NCBI RefSeq assembly: GCF_042887685.1
Contig: NZ_JBHVOS010000006.1
Coordinates: forward strand, 62,001 to 126,000
Source: Oerskovia sp042887685
GTDB lineage: Bacteria > Actinomycetota > Actinomycetes > Actinomycetales > Cellulomonadaceae
Length of the DNA stretch: 64,000 bases
Direction: 5' to 3'
The notes beneath the pieces are model-generated. The model was not told where the DNA came from and did no database searches. It saw only the letters and a program-made list of their open reading frames with translations. Made by a program: the position numbers and the translations under genes. Positions 1 through 8,495 of this stretch are shown piece by piece. Position 1 is the stretch's first letter. Every line of letters begins with the position of its first letter.

Positions 1-1149
1 CGCCGCGTCCTCCATGACCCGGTCGATCGGCTTGTACGCCGCCGGGATCTCGTCGATGAACGCGTCGGTGTCGCGGTACTCGATCCCGGACATGGCCTCA
101 CGGAGCTGGTCGTGCGTGAACGTCTTGCGCGCCTTGCTCCGCGAGTACTCGCGCCCCGCACCGTGCGGCGCGGAGTCGAGCGCGAGCGGGTGCCCCTTGC
201 CCACGACGACGTACGACGCCGTGCCCATGGACCCCGGGATGAGCCCCGGGTCACCCTCGCGGGCACGGATCGCACCCTTGCGCGAGACCCACACGTCCTT
301 GTGGAAGTGGTGCTCCTGCTCGGTGAAGTTGTGGTGGCAGTTGATGCGCTCGGCCTCCTCGACCGGGGCGAGCCCCGACCAGGCGTCGAACGCGGCCACG
401 ACGCGGTCCATCATCTCCTCGCGGTTGAGCAGCGCGAAGTGCTGGGCCCACCGCAGCTCGCGGATGTACGCCCAGAACTCGTCCGTGCCCTCGACGAGGT
501 ACGCGAGGTCCTTGTCCGGCAGGTCGATCCAGTACCGGGTCATGAGCTCGCGCGCGACCGCGATGTGGTGCTGCGCGATCTTGTTGCCCACGCCGCGAGA
601 CCCCGAGTGCAGGAAGAACCAGACCCGGTCGTCCTCGTCGAGGCTGACCTCGATGAAGTGGTTCCCGGACCCCAGCGACCCGAGCTGCAGACGCCAGTTC
701 CCCGCGTACCGCGCCGGATCGAACCCGGCCTTGTCCGCGAGCGCCTCGAGCTCGGCGACACGGGTCGTCGCCGAGTCGGTCAGCTGCTGGTTGTAGGAGC
801 CGGCGCTCGTGGGCACGGCCTTCTCGATCGCGAGCCGCAGGTCGCGCAGCGCGGACCCCGCGACGTCGGCCGCCGAGTACTGGGTGCGGACCGCGACCAT
901 GCCGCAGCCGATGTCCACACCGACCGCGGCGGGGATGATCGAGCGCAGCGTCGGGATCACGGAGCCGACGGTCGCGCCGAGGCCCAGGTGGGCGTCGGGC
1001 ATGAGGGCCAGGTGCGGGTGGACGAACGGCATGGCCGACGTGCGCTCGGCCTGCTCACGGGCGCCGTCGTCGAGGATCGAGGCCCAGCTCCAGAGGGTCT
1101 TGGTCAGTCGGGTCGCCGTGGTCTTCGACGCCCGGGTGTTCGTGGTCAT
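1..1149 (-). CDS. rtcB: RtcB family RNA-splicing ligase, 3' end missing
   Basis: RtcB joins RNA ends carrying 2',3'-cyclic or 3'-phosphate to 5'-OH ends through a Mn2+/GTP-dependent guanylated histidine, in RNA repair in the cytoplasm. Reading the minus strand from the ATG at 1149 gives 383 codons still open at base 1. Family signatures are clear: DIGCGM near residue 85 (metal-binding Asp/Cys), NCHHNF followed by TEQEHHF near residues 265-280, and APHGAGR, whose His is the guanylation site, near residue 325. The last visible residues, PIDRVMEDAA, lie close to the usual C-terminus of the 390-400 residue actinobacterial form, so only a short tail is lost. No archease or RtcA gene is visible beside it. 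The start has no clear competitor. Confidence 0.93.
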   Translation of the reverse strand, partial: MTTNTRASKTTATRLTKTLWSWASILDDGAREQAERTSAMPFVHPHLALMPDAHLGLGATVGSVIPTLRSIIPAAVGVDIGCGMVAVRTQYSAADVAGSALRDLRLAIEKAVPTSAGSYNQQLTDSATTRVAELEALADKAGFDPARYAGNWRLQLGSLGSGNHFIEVSLDEDDRVWFFLHSGSRGVGNKIAQHHIAVARELMTRYWIDLPDKDLAYLVEGTDEFWAYIRELRWAQHFALLNREEMMDRVVAAFDAWSGLAPVEEAERINCHHNFTEQEHHFHKDVWVSRKGAIRAREGDPGLIPGSMGTASYVVVGKGHPLALDSAPHGAGREYSRSKARKTFTHDQLREAMSGIEYRDTDAFIDEIPAAYKPIDRVMEDAA

Positions 1150-1285
1150 GGCGAGAACTGTGGCAGGTCGCGGGGTGCGGCGGCGAGCGATTTGCGCCGC
1201 TCGTCCGGGGCGGTCGCGCGGCTGCGCCGGGCAGTCGGGGGGTGCGCGGCCGTGCCGGGAGGCCGGGCAGTCGGGAGGCCGGGTG

Positions 1286-2500
1286 TCAGCAGGTCGACGG
1301 GCGCCGACCCGCCTCGACCTCGGCCAGCCAGAGGAACAGCTCGGGAAGGGACGCGTCGGCCGCGAGGGCGTGCGTGATGTCGGGGTAGGTGTGGAGCACG
1401 ACGTCCGCCCCCTGCGCGCAGAGCAACCGCACGTAGCCCTCGGTGGCTGCCGGGACCACGAGCCGGTCGGCGAGCCCCTGCCCGACGAACACGGGCACGT
1501 CGATCGGCCGGCCACCCGCGCTGTTCTCGCGCAGGAGCGTCTGCCACGGCTCGGTCGTGGCCGGGTCGGCCGTGACGTAGCGGCCCACGAGCGGGTCGGC
1601 GATGGCGTGGATCGCGCGGGTCTCGGTCAGCAGGCACAGCGCAGCCATCCGCGGCGTCGCCGCCGCGCCGGCGGGCGTCAGGATCGCGTCGATCTCGGCC
1701 TTCGGGTAGCGGTCCGCGTACGCGGCCTCGTAGGCGGGGATCGCGAACGACGCGATCGTCGTGCCGGACAGGTTGACGATGTCGTCCGTCATGAGTGCGC
1801 TGAGGTTCGCTGCGGGTGCAGCCACCGCGACTCCCCCGAGATCAAGCTCGGGCGCGTAGGAGGCCGCCCGCTCGGCCGCGAAGAGGGCCGCCTGCCCGCC
1901 CTGCGAGTGGCCCCAGAGCAGCAGCCGGGCGCTCGCCCCGCTGCCCGGCAGCGACCGCGCGGCCCGTGCGGCGTCGAGCACGGCGTTCGCCTCGGGGACG
2001 CCGAGCAGGTACGACGACTCGCCGGCGACGCCGAGCCCCGGGTAGTCGGTCGCGGCGATCGCGAAGCCCGCCGCGAGCAGCTCGTGCAGCCCCTCGATCA
2101 GCTCGAAGGGGTCGAGCGCGAGCGACGGCGCGCACCTCGGCGCCGCGCCCGTGGTGGGGTGCGCCCACGACACGACGGTGCGGCCGCCCTCGGGAGCGGG
2201 CCGGTCGGGCACCACCACCACGCCCGACACCGCGACGTCCTCGCCCGCGAGGTCTCGCGAGTGGTAGAGGACGCGCCACGCGGTCGTCCCCTCAGGAGCG
2301 CTCGTGATCGGCTCGCTCCGGATGACCGTGCCCGGCGCCGCCTCGGTGAGCGGCGCGGGCGGCACGTAGAACGGCGCGTCCGTGGCCTGCTCGGCGCGGC
2401 CCTCGACGACCCGCCGGACCGCGTCCGCAGCGAGCAGCGCGAGCACGATCGCCACGGCCGCGAGCAGCACCAGGGCCGGGCGCCGCAGACGCGTTCGCAT
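1286..2500 (-). CDS. Secreted lipase, alpha/beta hydrolase (LIP family)
   Basis: 404 residues. The N-terminus has two arginines and a hydrophobic segment (about residues 9-27), a signal peptide or anchor. The nucleophile elbow GHSQGG lies near residue 195. A candidate acid is the Asp of GLADRLV near residue 345 and a candidate base the His of DITHAL near residue 380, the order expected for the Ser-Asp-His triad. Overall layout resembles the secretory lipase (LIP) family of actinobacterial triacylglycerol lipases and related esterases, acting outside the membrane. It stands alone between the AI-2E exporter gene and rtcB. Substrate cannot be read from sequence. The start is the first ATG ahead of the signal segment. 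Confidence 0.8.
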   Translation of the reverse strand: MRTRLRRPALVLLAAVAIVLALLAADAVRRVVEGRAEQATDAPFYVPPAPLTEAAPGTVIRSEPITSAPEGTTAWRVLYHSRDLAGEDVAVSGVVVVPDRPAPEGGRTVVSWAHPTTGAAPRCAPSLALDPFELIEGLHELLAAGFAIAATDYPGLGVAGESSYLLGVPEANAVLDAARAARSLPGSGASARLLLWGHSQGGQAALFAAERAASYAPELDLGGVAVAAPAANLSALMTDDIVNLSGTTIASFAIPAYEAAYADRYPKAEIDAILTPAGAAATPRMAALCLLTETRAIHAIADPLVGRYVTADPATTEPWQTLLRENSAGGRPIDVPVFVGQGLADRLVVPAATEGYVRLLCAQGADVVLHTYPDITHALAADASLPELFLWLAEVEAGRRPSTC

Positions 2501-2593
2501 GGCACCTTTCTACCGCACGGCACGCGGCGCCACGCGCGGTGGCCCCGCCCCGGCCGACGACCGCCGTCGGGAGCCACCCGCCCGGGTGCGGCG

Positions 2594-2626
2594 GCGCCGT
2601 CGGGCCGTCGTCCTGCCCGACGGCGC
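2594..2626 (-). terminator. Hairpin terminator after the AI-2E family gene
   Basis: A perfect 11-bp stem (2594-2604 with 2616-2626, arm GCGCCGTCGGG) with an 11-base loop begins 9 bases past the stop of the minus-strand AI-2E family gene. There is no U-tract, as is common in high-GC actinobacteria. Confidence 0.6.
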
Positions 2627-2634
2627 AGCGCACC

Positions 2635-3951
2635 TCAGGCGTCGGCCGTCGCCTCCGCCTCGCTCCCCTTGCCGGACGAGCCGCCGTTCGAGGACCGTTC
2701 CTTGCCGGACAGGGCGATCTCCTTGGCCGTGGGGATCTCCTTCTCCATGGGCGGGTCCTTGCGACGGAGCCTGCTGAACACCGCCCACGCGACCGCGACG
2801 AGCGGCACGGACACGACCGCGCCGAGGATCCCCGCGATGAACGTCCCGGACGTCACCGCGAGCGCGACCACGACCGGGTGCAACGAGACCTGCTTGCCCA
2901 TGACCAGGGGCTGCAGGATGTGCCCCTCGAACTGACCGATGAGGGCGATGAAGATGCCGACGAGCGCCGCGTTGACGATGCCGTTCGCCGCCAGCGCCAC
3001 GACCATCGCGATGACCATGGCCGCCGGGGCACCGATGAGCGGGATGAATGCGCCGATGAACACGAGGACCGCGAGGGGCGCCGCGAGCGGCACGCCGAGG
3101 ACCACCAGGACGATCGCCGCGAGGATCCCGTCCGCGAGGGCGATGATGACCGTGCCACGGGCGTAGCCGGAGAACGTGTACCACCCTGCTCCCCCGGCCA
3201 GCGTCCAGGTCTCGCGCGAGCGGGACGGGAGCTGGTTGAGGAACCACGTCCACATGTCCTTGCCACGGGCCAGGAAGAAGACCGTGCAGAAGATGGCGAG
3301 GGCGAGGACCGCGAACGCCTCGAAGACCGAGCCCGCGCTCGCAGCGGCCTGGCTCGCGATGTCGCCCCCGTGCTCGGTGATCCACTTGCGGCCGTTCTCG
3401 ATCCAGGTGTCGACGTCGTCGGACGTGATCGTGACGGGGAGCGGGCCGTGCTCCAGGAAGTCGAAGATCTTCTCGATGCCGGTGTTGAACTGCCCCGCGA
3501 GCTTGTCCCACTGGCCCGCGACCGACGTGACGACGTAGGTCAGCAGGCCGCCGAGCACCAGGAAGGCCGAGAGGAGCGCGAGCCCCGTCGCGAGCCCTCG
3601 CGGCATGATCTTGGCGTACCAGTCCGTCACGGGATTGAGGACCGAGGTGATGACCAGGGCCAGGAAGACCGCGATGAAGACGATCTGCACCTGAGCGGTC
3701 GCGAAGAAGATCAGGCCGACCGCCGCGACCAGCAGCAGGATCCGCCAGGACCAGCCCGCGCTCGTGCGCAGCCAGGCCGGCACCGAGTCGTCGACCCCCA
3801 CGACCGAGGGATTGCGGCGGGCGCCCGCGACCTTCTTGGCCGCGGGACTCAGCCCGGCCAGGTGCTTGACGGACGCCGCCGGGCGGTCGGCCCCGCTCCC
3901 CGGGCTCGACGCCGTGACGTCGTCGGGTCCTGCGTCCTTGTCCTCAGCCAC
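2635..3951 (-). CDS. AI-2E family transporter, multi-pass membrane protein
   Basis: About 438 residues from the chosen start. After a charged 60-residue cytoplasmic tail come paired hydrophobic segments (SWRILLLVAAVGLIFFA, then VFIAVFLALVITSVL), a soluble middle part and several more membrane spans ending with ILGAVVSVPLVAVAWAVF. This is the topology of the AI-2E/PerM family, whose members export autoinducer-2 or, in other lineages, act as ion antiporters. Substrate is therefore unknown. The C-terminal tail is rich in Lys and Glu. The GTG at 3951 was preferred over an ATG at 4059 because GAGG sits five bases upstream and the extra 36 residues look non-coding. It faces away from the tRNA-Leu gene. 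Confidence 0.85.
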   Translation of the reverse strand: MAEDKDAGPDDVTASSPGSGADRPAASVKHLAGLSPAAKKVAGARRNPSVVGVDDSVPAWLRTSAGWSWRILLLVAAVGLIFFATAQVQIVFIAVFLALVITSVLNPVTDWYAKIMPRGLATGLALLSAFLVLGGLLTYVVTSVAGQWDKLAGQFNTGIEKIFDFLEHGPLPVTITSDDVDTWIENGRKWITEHGGDIASQAAASAGSVFEAFAVLALAIFCTVFFLARGKDMWTWFLNQLPSRSRETWTLAGGAGWYTFSGYARGTVIIALADGILAAIVLVVLGVPLAAPLAVLVFIGAFIPLIGAPAAMVIAMVVALAANGIVNAALVGIFIALIGQFEGHILQPLVMGKQVSLHPVVVALAVTSGTFIAGILGAVVSVPLVAVAWAVFSRLRRKDPPMEKEIPTAKEIALSGKERSSNGGSSGKGSEAEATADA

Positions 3952-4129
3952 GAGCACCTCATCCGCTGTCGGTACGACGATGAAACCACCCCTGACCTGC
4001 ACCGACCGGTGCGACGGGTCCAGGGACGCTCCCCAGTCTGCCCCACGGGCCGGATGCACGCTCGGTGCCCGAAACGTGTTATGTTTTTCCCCGCAAGGCC
4101 CCTGGCGGGAACGCCGGGACCTGACACCT

Positions 4130-4214
4130 GTCCGGGTGGCGGAATGGCAGACGCGCTAGCTTGAGGTGCTAGTGCCCTTTATCGGGCGTGGGGGTTCAAG
4201 TCCCCCTCCGGACA
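4130..4214 (+). tRNA. tRNA-Leu (anticodon GAG)
   Basis: 85 nt. The acceptor stem GTCCGGG pairs with TCCGGAC (one G-U pair), followed by discriminator A. The D-arm contains GGCGGAATGGCAGAC. The anticodon stem CTAGC/GCTAG closes a loop TTGAGGT, giving anticodon GAG. The long variable arm (TGCCCTTTATCGGGCGT) marks a class II tRNA, and the T-loop is TTCAAGT. CCA is not encoded. The upstream TATGTT at 4080-4085 could be a -10 element. Confidence 0.97.
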
Positions 4215-4234
4215 CTCGTTGAGACAGCGAACGG

Positions 4235-4266
4235 CGAAGCGGACCAGGGAGACCAGGTCCGCTTCG
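4235..4266 (+). terminator. Intrinsic terminator after tRNA-Leu
   Basis: An 11-bp stem CGAAGCGGACC / GGTCCGCTTCG with a 10-base loop, followed by the T-rich TCGTTTCTGC, begins 20 bases after the tRNA. Confidence 0.8.
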
Positions 4267-4313
4267 TCGTTTCTGCATGTCTCGGCGTTCCCACCGTGGA
4301 GACCCTCGTGCGC

Positions 4314-4874
4314 TCAGGCGCGGTACACCCAGTGCCACGGCTCGCGCGGCGTGTCCTCGACGAAGCCGAAGCGCTCGCCGTTGGTCCGCATCCAGGCCTG
4401 CGCCTTGGCGTCCAGGTCCAGGTCGACCGCGAGGCCCCACCCGTGGGCGCTGGTCCCCGGCTCGGCCGCAAGACCGCCCTGCGTGTACAGGCCCTTGCGC
4501 TGGGCGACGTCGACCTGCGCCTCGTAGGACCGGTACGAGTCCGTGATGCCGATCTGGACACCGTCGCGAGCCGCGGCCGACATGAGGGACTCGAGCGCCT
4601 GCCCTGCCGGCGCCCAGAGACGATGGCCGGTCGTCCCGACCTCCTGCAGTGCGGTCCGCGGGACCTTGCCGTTGCCGTAGACCGCGAGCTCGCTGGGGAC
4701 ACCGTCGACCGTGCGCGCAGGGCTGACGGCGGTCGACTCGTCGACCACGGTGCTGAGGACCTGGTCGAAACGCACACCCGAGTCGGCGACGACCGGCGTC
4801 CGAGCGGCCTCCGCGGTGCGGAACGACGCTTCGATGTCGGCCACCCGCTGCGCGATCGACGTGATGGCGTCCAT
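4314..4874 (-). CDS. VanY-type D-alanyl-D-alanine carboxypeptidase (peptidase M15)
   Basis: 186 residues. The C-terminal half carries the M15 zinc-peptidase signature: GITDSYRSYEAQ, then SAHGWGLAVDLD (the SxHxxGxAxD metal motif) and EPWHWVY (the WH motif). These enzymes trim the terminal D-Ala of peptidoglycan stem peptides. No signal peptide is visible, so this may act on cell-wall material by another export route. The ATG at 4874 is preceded by GGAAGGG at good spacing. A longer in-frame start at 4982 exists, but the extra residues look non-coding. The upstream region contains the 22-bp repeat array at 5000-5078. Similar proteins occur near flagellar genes in some actinobacteria (recalled), but none are visible here. 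Confidence 0.82.
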   Translation of the reverse strand: MDAITSIAQRVADIEASFRTAEAARTPVVADSGVRFDQVLSTVVDESTAVSPARTVDGVPSELAVYGNGKVPRTALQEVGTTGHRLWAPAGQALESLMSAAARDGVQIGITDSYRSYEAQVDVAQRKGLYTQGGLAAEPGTSAHGWGLAVDLDLDAKAQAWMRTNGERFGFVEDTPREPWHWVYRA

Positions 4875-4999
4875 GTGGGCCCTTCCCTTCCTCCGTGCGA
4901 CGGCATGATGCCCGGGGCCTCCCGGCGGGCCGCTCGCTGGAGTCCTATGCACGGTCCGAGGAGGTCTGCGGGCTCGGGCCACCGTCGGTGGCTGCTGGC

Positions 5000-5078
5000 G
5001 TCACCCTCGGCGCACTGGTGCGTCACCCTCGGCGCACTGGTGCGTCACCCTCGGCGGGGGTGCGCGTCACCCTCGGTG
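5000..5078. repeat. Four-unit 22-bp direct repeat array
   Basis: The core GTCACCCTCGGCG starts at 5000, 5022 and 5044, with a near copy (GTCACCCTCGGTG) at 5066, exactly 22 bp apart. The linker GCACTGGTGC is shared by the first two intervals. The fourth copy contains the stop codon of the LssY_C gene (TGA at 5067-5069 on the minus strand). The array lies about 125 bp upstream of the VanY-type gene start. The same core recurs in the larger array at 37757-38203. Confidence 0.9.
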
Positions 5079-6515
5079 GCTGCGGGCGGCTCGCCTCTCG
5101 AGCCGCAGCTCGCGACGGCTTCTCGCGTACGCCGCCGCGTCCCGGCTCGAGAGCGTGAGCAGCATCAGGATGTCGAGCGCCACGGTGAGCAGGGTCGTGC
5201 GGATCGTGATCTGGTTCCCGGACACGGCCCACCCGACGAACGACGACGTCGTGCTGAACGCGGCGAGCACCATGACCAGGTCACGCGCCCAGTTACGACC
5301 CTTGAAGACGCGCCAGGCCAGGAAGAGCTGGAACAGGGCGACGAGCGAGAGCAGCACCACGACCAGGGCGAGCAGCGGCCCCGACGCCTGGTCGATGTCG
5401 GCCTGGGTCACGTCGCCCCCCAGGAAGAGCGAGCGCAGCGTCTGGTCCCAGTGCAGCGCGAGGTTCGCGAGCCAGATCAGGTCGGCCACGACCCCCAGCA
5501 CGACGAGCAGCGCACCGACCGTGGTCGCCGCGGGACGCCGCGCCGGGCGCTGCCCGGTGCCACCCTCCGGTCCGGCCGCGGTCGTCGCAGGGACCGCGAC
5601 GCCCCGGACGTCCGCGACCGGGAGGTCGCCGTCGGTCCGGATCGCGTCGCCGCCGCCGTTGCGCGCGTGGTACCCGGTCGAGAAGTCCTCGATGACCTCG
5701 ACCTCGACCCCCACGTCGGCCCCGAGGAGGGTGGACACGACGTGGTCGCGCTCCTGGTCGGTGTCGGCCTCGATCTTGTGCGTGACCTGGAGCGTGAACA
5801 GGGAGAAGCCCACCGAGCGGTCGTACGTGCCCGCCGCGAGCCAGTCGACGCGCCGTCCGCCCGGCAGCGGCCAGCCCGGCGGGCAGCGCCAGAACCGGAT
5901 GTGGTGACGGCGCGAGGGGTTGCCCTCGACCTCCTGCTGGTACGCGAAGTCCTGCTGGCGCCCGAACAGGAACAGCGGGCTCACGGGCGCCTGGTCGTAG
6001 CTGCGACGGCTGAGCGTCGCCGCGACGATGCGTCCGCTCGAGGCGAGCGTGACGTCGTCGGCAAGGGTCCACCCGGCGGCCTGCATCGCCGCCCGGACCT
6101 GCCCCTCCTCGCCCAGCAGCGCAAGGTTGACCGGGTCGCCCAGCAGCCCGTTGGCGGTGCGCGTGCGGCCGATGAAGTACTCGGGCACGTAGAGCGTCGT
6201 GAGGATGCGGTGCAGGCGCGGCAGCGCGAGGTAGGCGATGACGAGCCACACCGCGACGACGTACAGGATCGCGAACCAGCCGAGGTGGATCGACTCGCTC
6301 AGCACGAGCCAGGCGAGCCACACCGCCGCGAGGCCCGCGAAGACGAAGAAGAACCCGTCGCCCAGCTCGACGAGCCGGCGGCGCAGACCAGGTCTGCCAG
6401 GCGGACCGGCCGGCACGTCAGCGGCGTCGGCGGCGACCTCGAGGGGACGGCCGGTGGGCACGTCGACGCGCGCAGCGGTGCTGCGGGCGGCGTCGGGCGC
6501 GCTCTCGCGGGTCAC
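5067..6515 (-). CDS. LssY C-terminal domain membrane protein
   Basis: 482 residues. Two membrane spans (about residues 50-95) precede a soluble domain around residues 105-270 that matches the LssY C-terminal family: RTANGLLGDPVN, GRIVAATLSRRSYD, a SPLFLFGR stretch and a later HHIRFWRCP segment. About four further hydrophobic segments follow (roughly 330-460). LssY_C domains occur in envelope proteins, often with PAP2 or DedA partners, but their biochemical role is not established, so none is assigned. The final Ser-His-Arg-Gly codons and stop form the last unit of the adjacent 22-bp array. Confidence 0.8.
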   Translation of the reverse strand: MTRESAPDAARSTAARVDVPTGRPLEVAADAADVPAGPPGRPGLRRRLVELGDGFFFVFAGLAAVWLAWLVLSESIHLGWFAILYVVAVWLVIAYLALPRLHRILTTLYVPEYFIGRTRTANGLLGDPVNLALLGEEGQVRAAMQAAGWTLADDVTLASSGRIVAATLSRRSYDQAPVSPLFLFGRQQDFAYQQEVEGNPSRRHHIRFWRCPPGWPLPGGRRVDWLAAGTYDRSVGFSLFTLQVTHKIEADTDQERDHVVSTLLGADVGVEVEVIEDFSTGYHARNGGGDAIRTDGDLPVADVRGVAVPATTAAGPEGGTGQRPARRPAATTVGALLVVLGVVADLIWLANLALHWDQTLRSLFLGGDVTQADIDQASGPLLALVVVLLSLVALFQLFLAWRVFKGRNWARDLVMVLAAFSTTSSFVGWAVSGNQITIRTTLLTVALDILMLLTLSSRDAAAYARSRRELRLERRAARSHRG

Positions 6516-6601
6516 GCTCCCACCCTAGGTCGCGCAGATCCGGGCCGCCCGAGGGGCGCCCCGGTTCGCCGCTCGGGCGGAGCGCGCCCGGGCACCAGGT
6601 C

Positions 6602-6838
6602 TCAGACCGAGCAGTCGCAGACCGGGTTGAACTGGACGACCTCGTCGCCGAGCTCGGGGTGGGCCCATGCCTGGGCCTCGGCGAGCGAGGCGAAGCGGCG
6701 TCCGGCGAGGCGGCCGTTGGCGAACAGGACGCCCGCCTCGATCTGGTCGCGCACGTCGTCGGGGTCGGTGCTCGTCGTGCCCGTCGTGCTCGTCGCGTCC
6801 GGCGTACCGGTGCGCGTCCCTGCCGTCGTCGTGCTCAT
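6602..6838 (-). CDS. Unknown 78-residue protein, last gene of alkylation-repair operon
   Basis: I do not recognise the family. The first 27 residues are Thr/Ser/Gly-rich and probably disordered. The rest is a compact block (DQIEAGVLFANGRLAGRRF, then SLAEAQAWAHPEL) ending NPVCDCSV, with a Cys-x-Cys pair at the extreme C-terminus that could bind metal or form a disulfide. Its ATG overlaps the alkA stop codon in an ATGA, which argues for translational coupling to the repair genes. Codon use matches its neighbours. Confidence 0.75.
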   Translation of the reverse strand: MSTTTAGTRTGTPDATSTTGTTSTDPDDVRDQIEAGVLFANGRLAGRRFASLAEAQAWAHPELGDEVVQFNPVCDCSV

Positions 6839-7848
6839 GGGTCCTGCCTCCCGTCGGTGGTGGTCCTTCTCCCAGTATCGCGCCCTTCGCGCGGGGGTCG
6901 GTAGGCCGTGTGCGTCCAGAGGTGGAACAGCGCGTAGGCCCGCACGGGCGCCCAGGCCCGCGCCGTGGCGGACGCCGCGCGCGCGTCGATCCCGCCGAGG
7001 GCCTTGCGCAGCACGAGGTCCCCGGGCACGAACCCGTCGCGGTCCCCCAGCACCTTGACCGACAGGTAGTCCACGGTCCAGGGCCCGATGCCCGGCAGGG
7101 CCAGCAGCCGGGCGCGCGTGTCCGCGAGCGCCGCCGGGTCGCCTGCCGTGTCGGGCTCGAGCGTCAGCCCGTCGGCGCAGGCCGTGGCGAGCGCGAGCAG
7201 GGTCCGGGTCCGGGCGCCCGTGATCCCGACGGCGGCCTGCAGCTCCGCGGCCTGCGCCCCCGCGAGCGTGCCCGGGTCGGGGAAGAGCCGCAGGTCCGCC
7301 GTCTCGCCGGAGGCGGCGGCAGCGGCGCCCGGGCGCCCGTACGCTGCCGCGAGCCGCCCGGCGAACGTCCGGCACGCGGCGAGCGAGACCTGCTGTCCCA
7401 GGACCGTCGTGACCGCGGCCTCGAACCCGGAGGGGTGCCCGACGACGCGCAGGCCGGGGCGTGCGGCGAGCAGGGGCGCGAGCACGGGGTCGGCGCCGAG
7501 GACGGCGTGCACGGTCGCGAGGTCGGCGTCGGCGTCGAACCAGCGGGCGACCAGGGCACGGACCTCGTCGGCGGCGGGCCCGCTCCCCCGCACCTCGATC
7601 TCCTCGGGCGTCAGTCGCACGGTCACGGCCGTCGTGCCGGAACGCGTCTCGACGAGCCGTGCGACCTCTCCGCGCGCGGCGTCGGAGCGGACGACCCGGT
7701 CGACGCCCGGCACGGCGTGGGCGACGAGCGTCGCGAGCGCCGAGGCCGCGTCGAAGGGCTGGGCCACGGGCACGCGCCGCGCCCAGGCCCCCGCCTCGGG
7801 CGCGCCGGCTCCCGGGGCGGTCGCGACGCCGTCGGGCAGGGGGGTCAC
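6835..7848 (-). CDS. alkA: DNA-3-methyladenine glycosylase II (AlkA type)
   Basis: 337 residues. AlkA removes alkylated purines by hydrolysing the glycosidic bond, starting base-excision repair. An N-terminal beta domain starts near residue 20 (RRVPVAQPFD). The helix-hairpin-helix is ALPGIGPWTVDYL, and the catalytic aspartate is in the downstream GDLVLRKAL. Between them is the family segment VLGQQVSLAACRTFAGRLA. The GTG start at 7848 overlaps the stop of the methyltransferase gene (GTGA) and has GGAGAGG upstream. Here the glycosylase is a single-domain protein; in many actinobacteria it is fused to an Ada-type domain. The Ada-like activity is instead encoded by the neighbouring methyltransferase gene. 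Confidence 0.9.
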   Translation of the reverse strand: MTPLPDGVATAPGAGAPEAGAWARRVPVAQPFDAASALATLVAHAVPGVDRVVRSDAARGEVARLVETRSGTTAVTVRLTPEEIEVRGSGPAADEVRALVARWFDADADLATVHAVLGADPVLAPLLAARPGLRVVGHPSGFEAAVTTVLGQQVSLAACRTFAGRLAAAYGRPGAAAAASGETADLRLFPDPGTLAGAQAAELQAAVGITGARTRTLLALATACADGLTLEPDTAGDPAALADTRARLLALPGIGPWTVDYLSVKVLGDRDGFVPGDLVLRKALGGIDARAASATARAWAPVRAYALFHLWTHTAYRPPREGRDTGRRTTTDGRQDP

Positions 7849-8495
7849 GCGGCCCTCTCCAGGGCGAGCAGCAGGCGCTTGGCCTCCGCGCCGCCCGCGT
7901 AGCTGCCCGACGTACCGTCCGAGCGGACGACCCGGTGGCACGGCACCACGAGCGGCAGCGGGTTCTTGGCGCACGCCGTCCCCACGGCCCGCACGGCGCG
8001 CGGGCTGCCCGCGGCGACCGCGACCTGCGCGTAGGACTCGGTGCGGCCGTAGCCGATGTCGCGCAGGTGGGTCAGGACCTCGCGTCGGAAGGGCCCCGAG
8101 GCCATGGTCAGGTCGAGCGGCAGGTCGAACGCGCGGCGCTCGCCCGCGAAGTACTCGTCGATCTCGGTCGCGAGCCGGTCGAGGCGCCCGGGGGCTCGCA
8201 GGACGCGCGGGCTCACGGTGCGGGCGATGCGGTCGAGGACGGCGTCGTGCCCCTCGACCGCGAACGCGATGCGCACGACGCCCGCGTCGGTCGCGGCGAG
8301 CAGCAGCGTGCCCACGGGGGTGTCGAGCGTGCGGTAGGCGACGTCGAGCAGGCCCGACGACGCAGCGCCCGCCGCGAGGCGGTCGTGCAGCCGCGAGAGC
8401 GTGGCCCGGGAGTCGTCGGCGGGCGCGGCCCCCTGGTCGAGGGTGGTGCCGAGGGTCGCGAGGAAGGCGACGTCGTCGAACGAGGTGTCGCTCAT
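7845..8495 (-). CDS. Methylated-DNA--protein-cysteine methyltransferase with N-terminal extension
   Basis: 216 residues. The C-terminal two-thirds is a complete O6-alkylguanine suicide methyltransferase: VGTLLLAATDAGVV starts the N-terminal half, and VVPCHRVV (acceptor cysteine) then DGTSGSYAGG form the active-site region. About 50 residues precede this (SDTSFDDVAFLATLG through DDSRATLSRLHDRLA). They are predicted helical and resemble the start of some anti-sigma factors more than a methyltransferase; this is a visual impression only. The start ATG overlaps the sigma gene stop (ATGA), the usual location of an anti-sigma gene. It is followed by alkA, again with a 4-base overlap. Confidence 0.9.
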   Translation of the reverse strand: MSDTSFDDVAFLATLGTTLDQGAAPADDSRATLSRLHDRLAAGAASSGLLDVAYRTLDTPVGTLLLAATDAGVVRIAFAVEGHDAVLDRIARTVSPRVLRAPGRLDRLATEIDEYFAGERRAFDLPLDLTMASGPFRREVLTHLRDIGYGRTESYAQVAVAAGSPRAVRAVGTACAKNPLPLVVPCHRVVRSDGTSGSYAGGAEAKRLLLALERAA

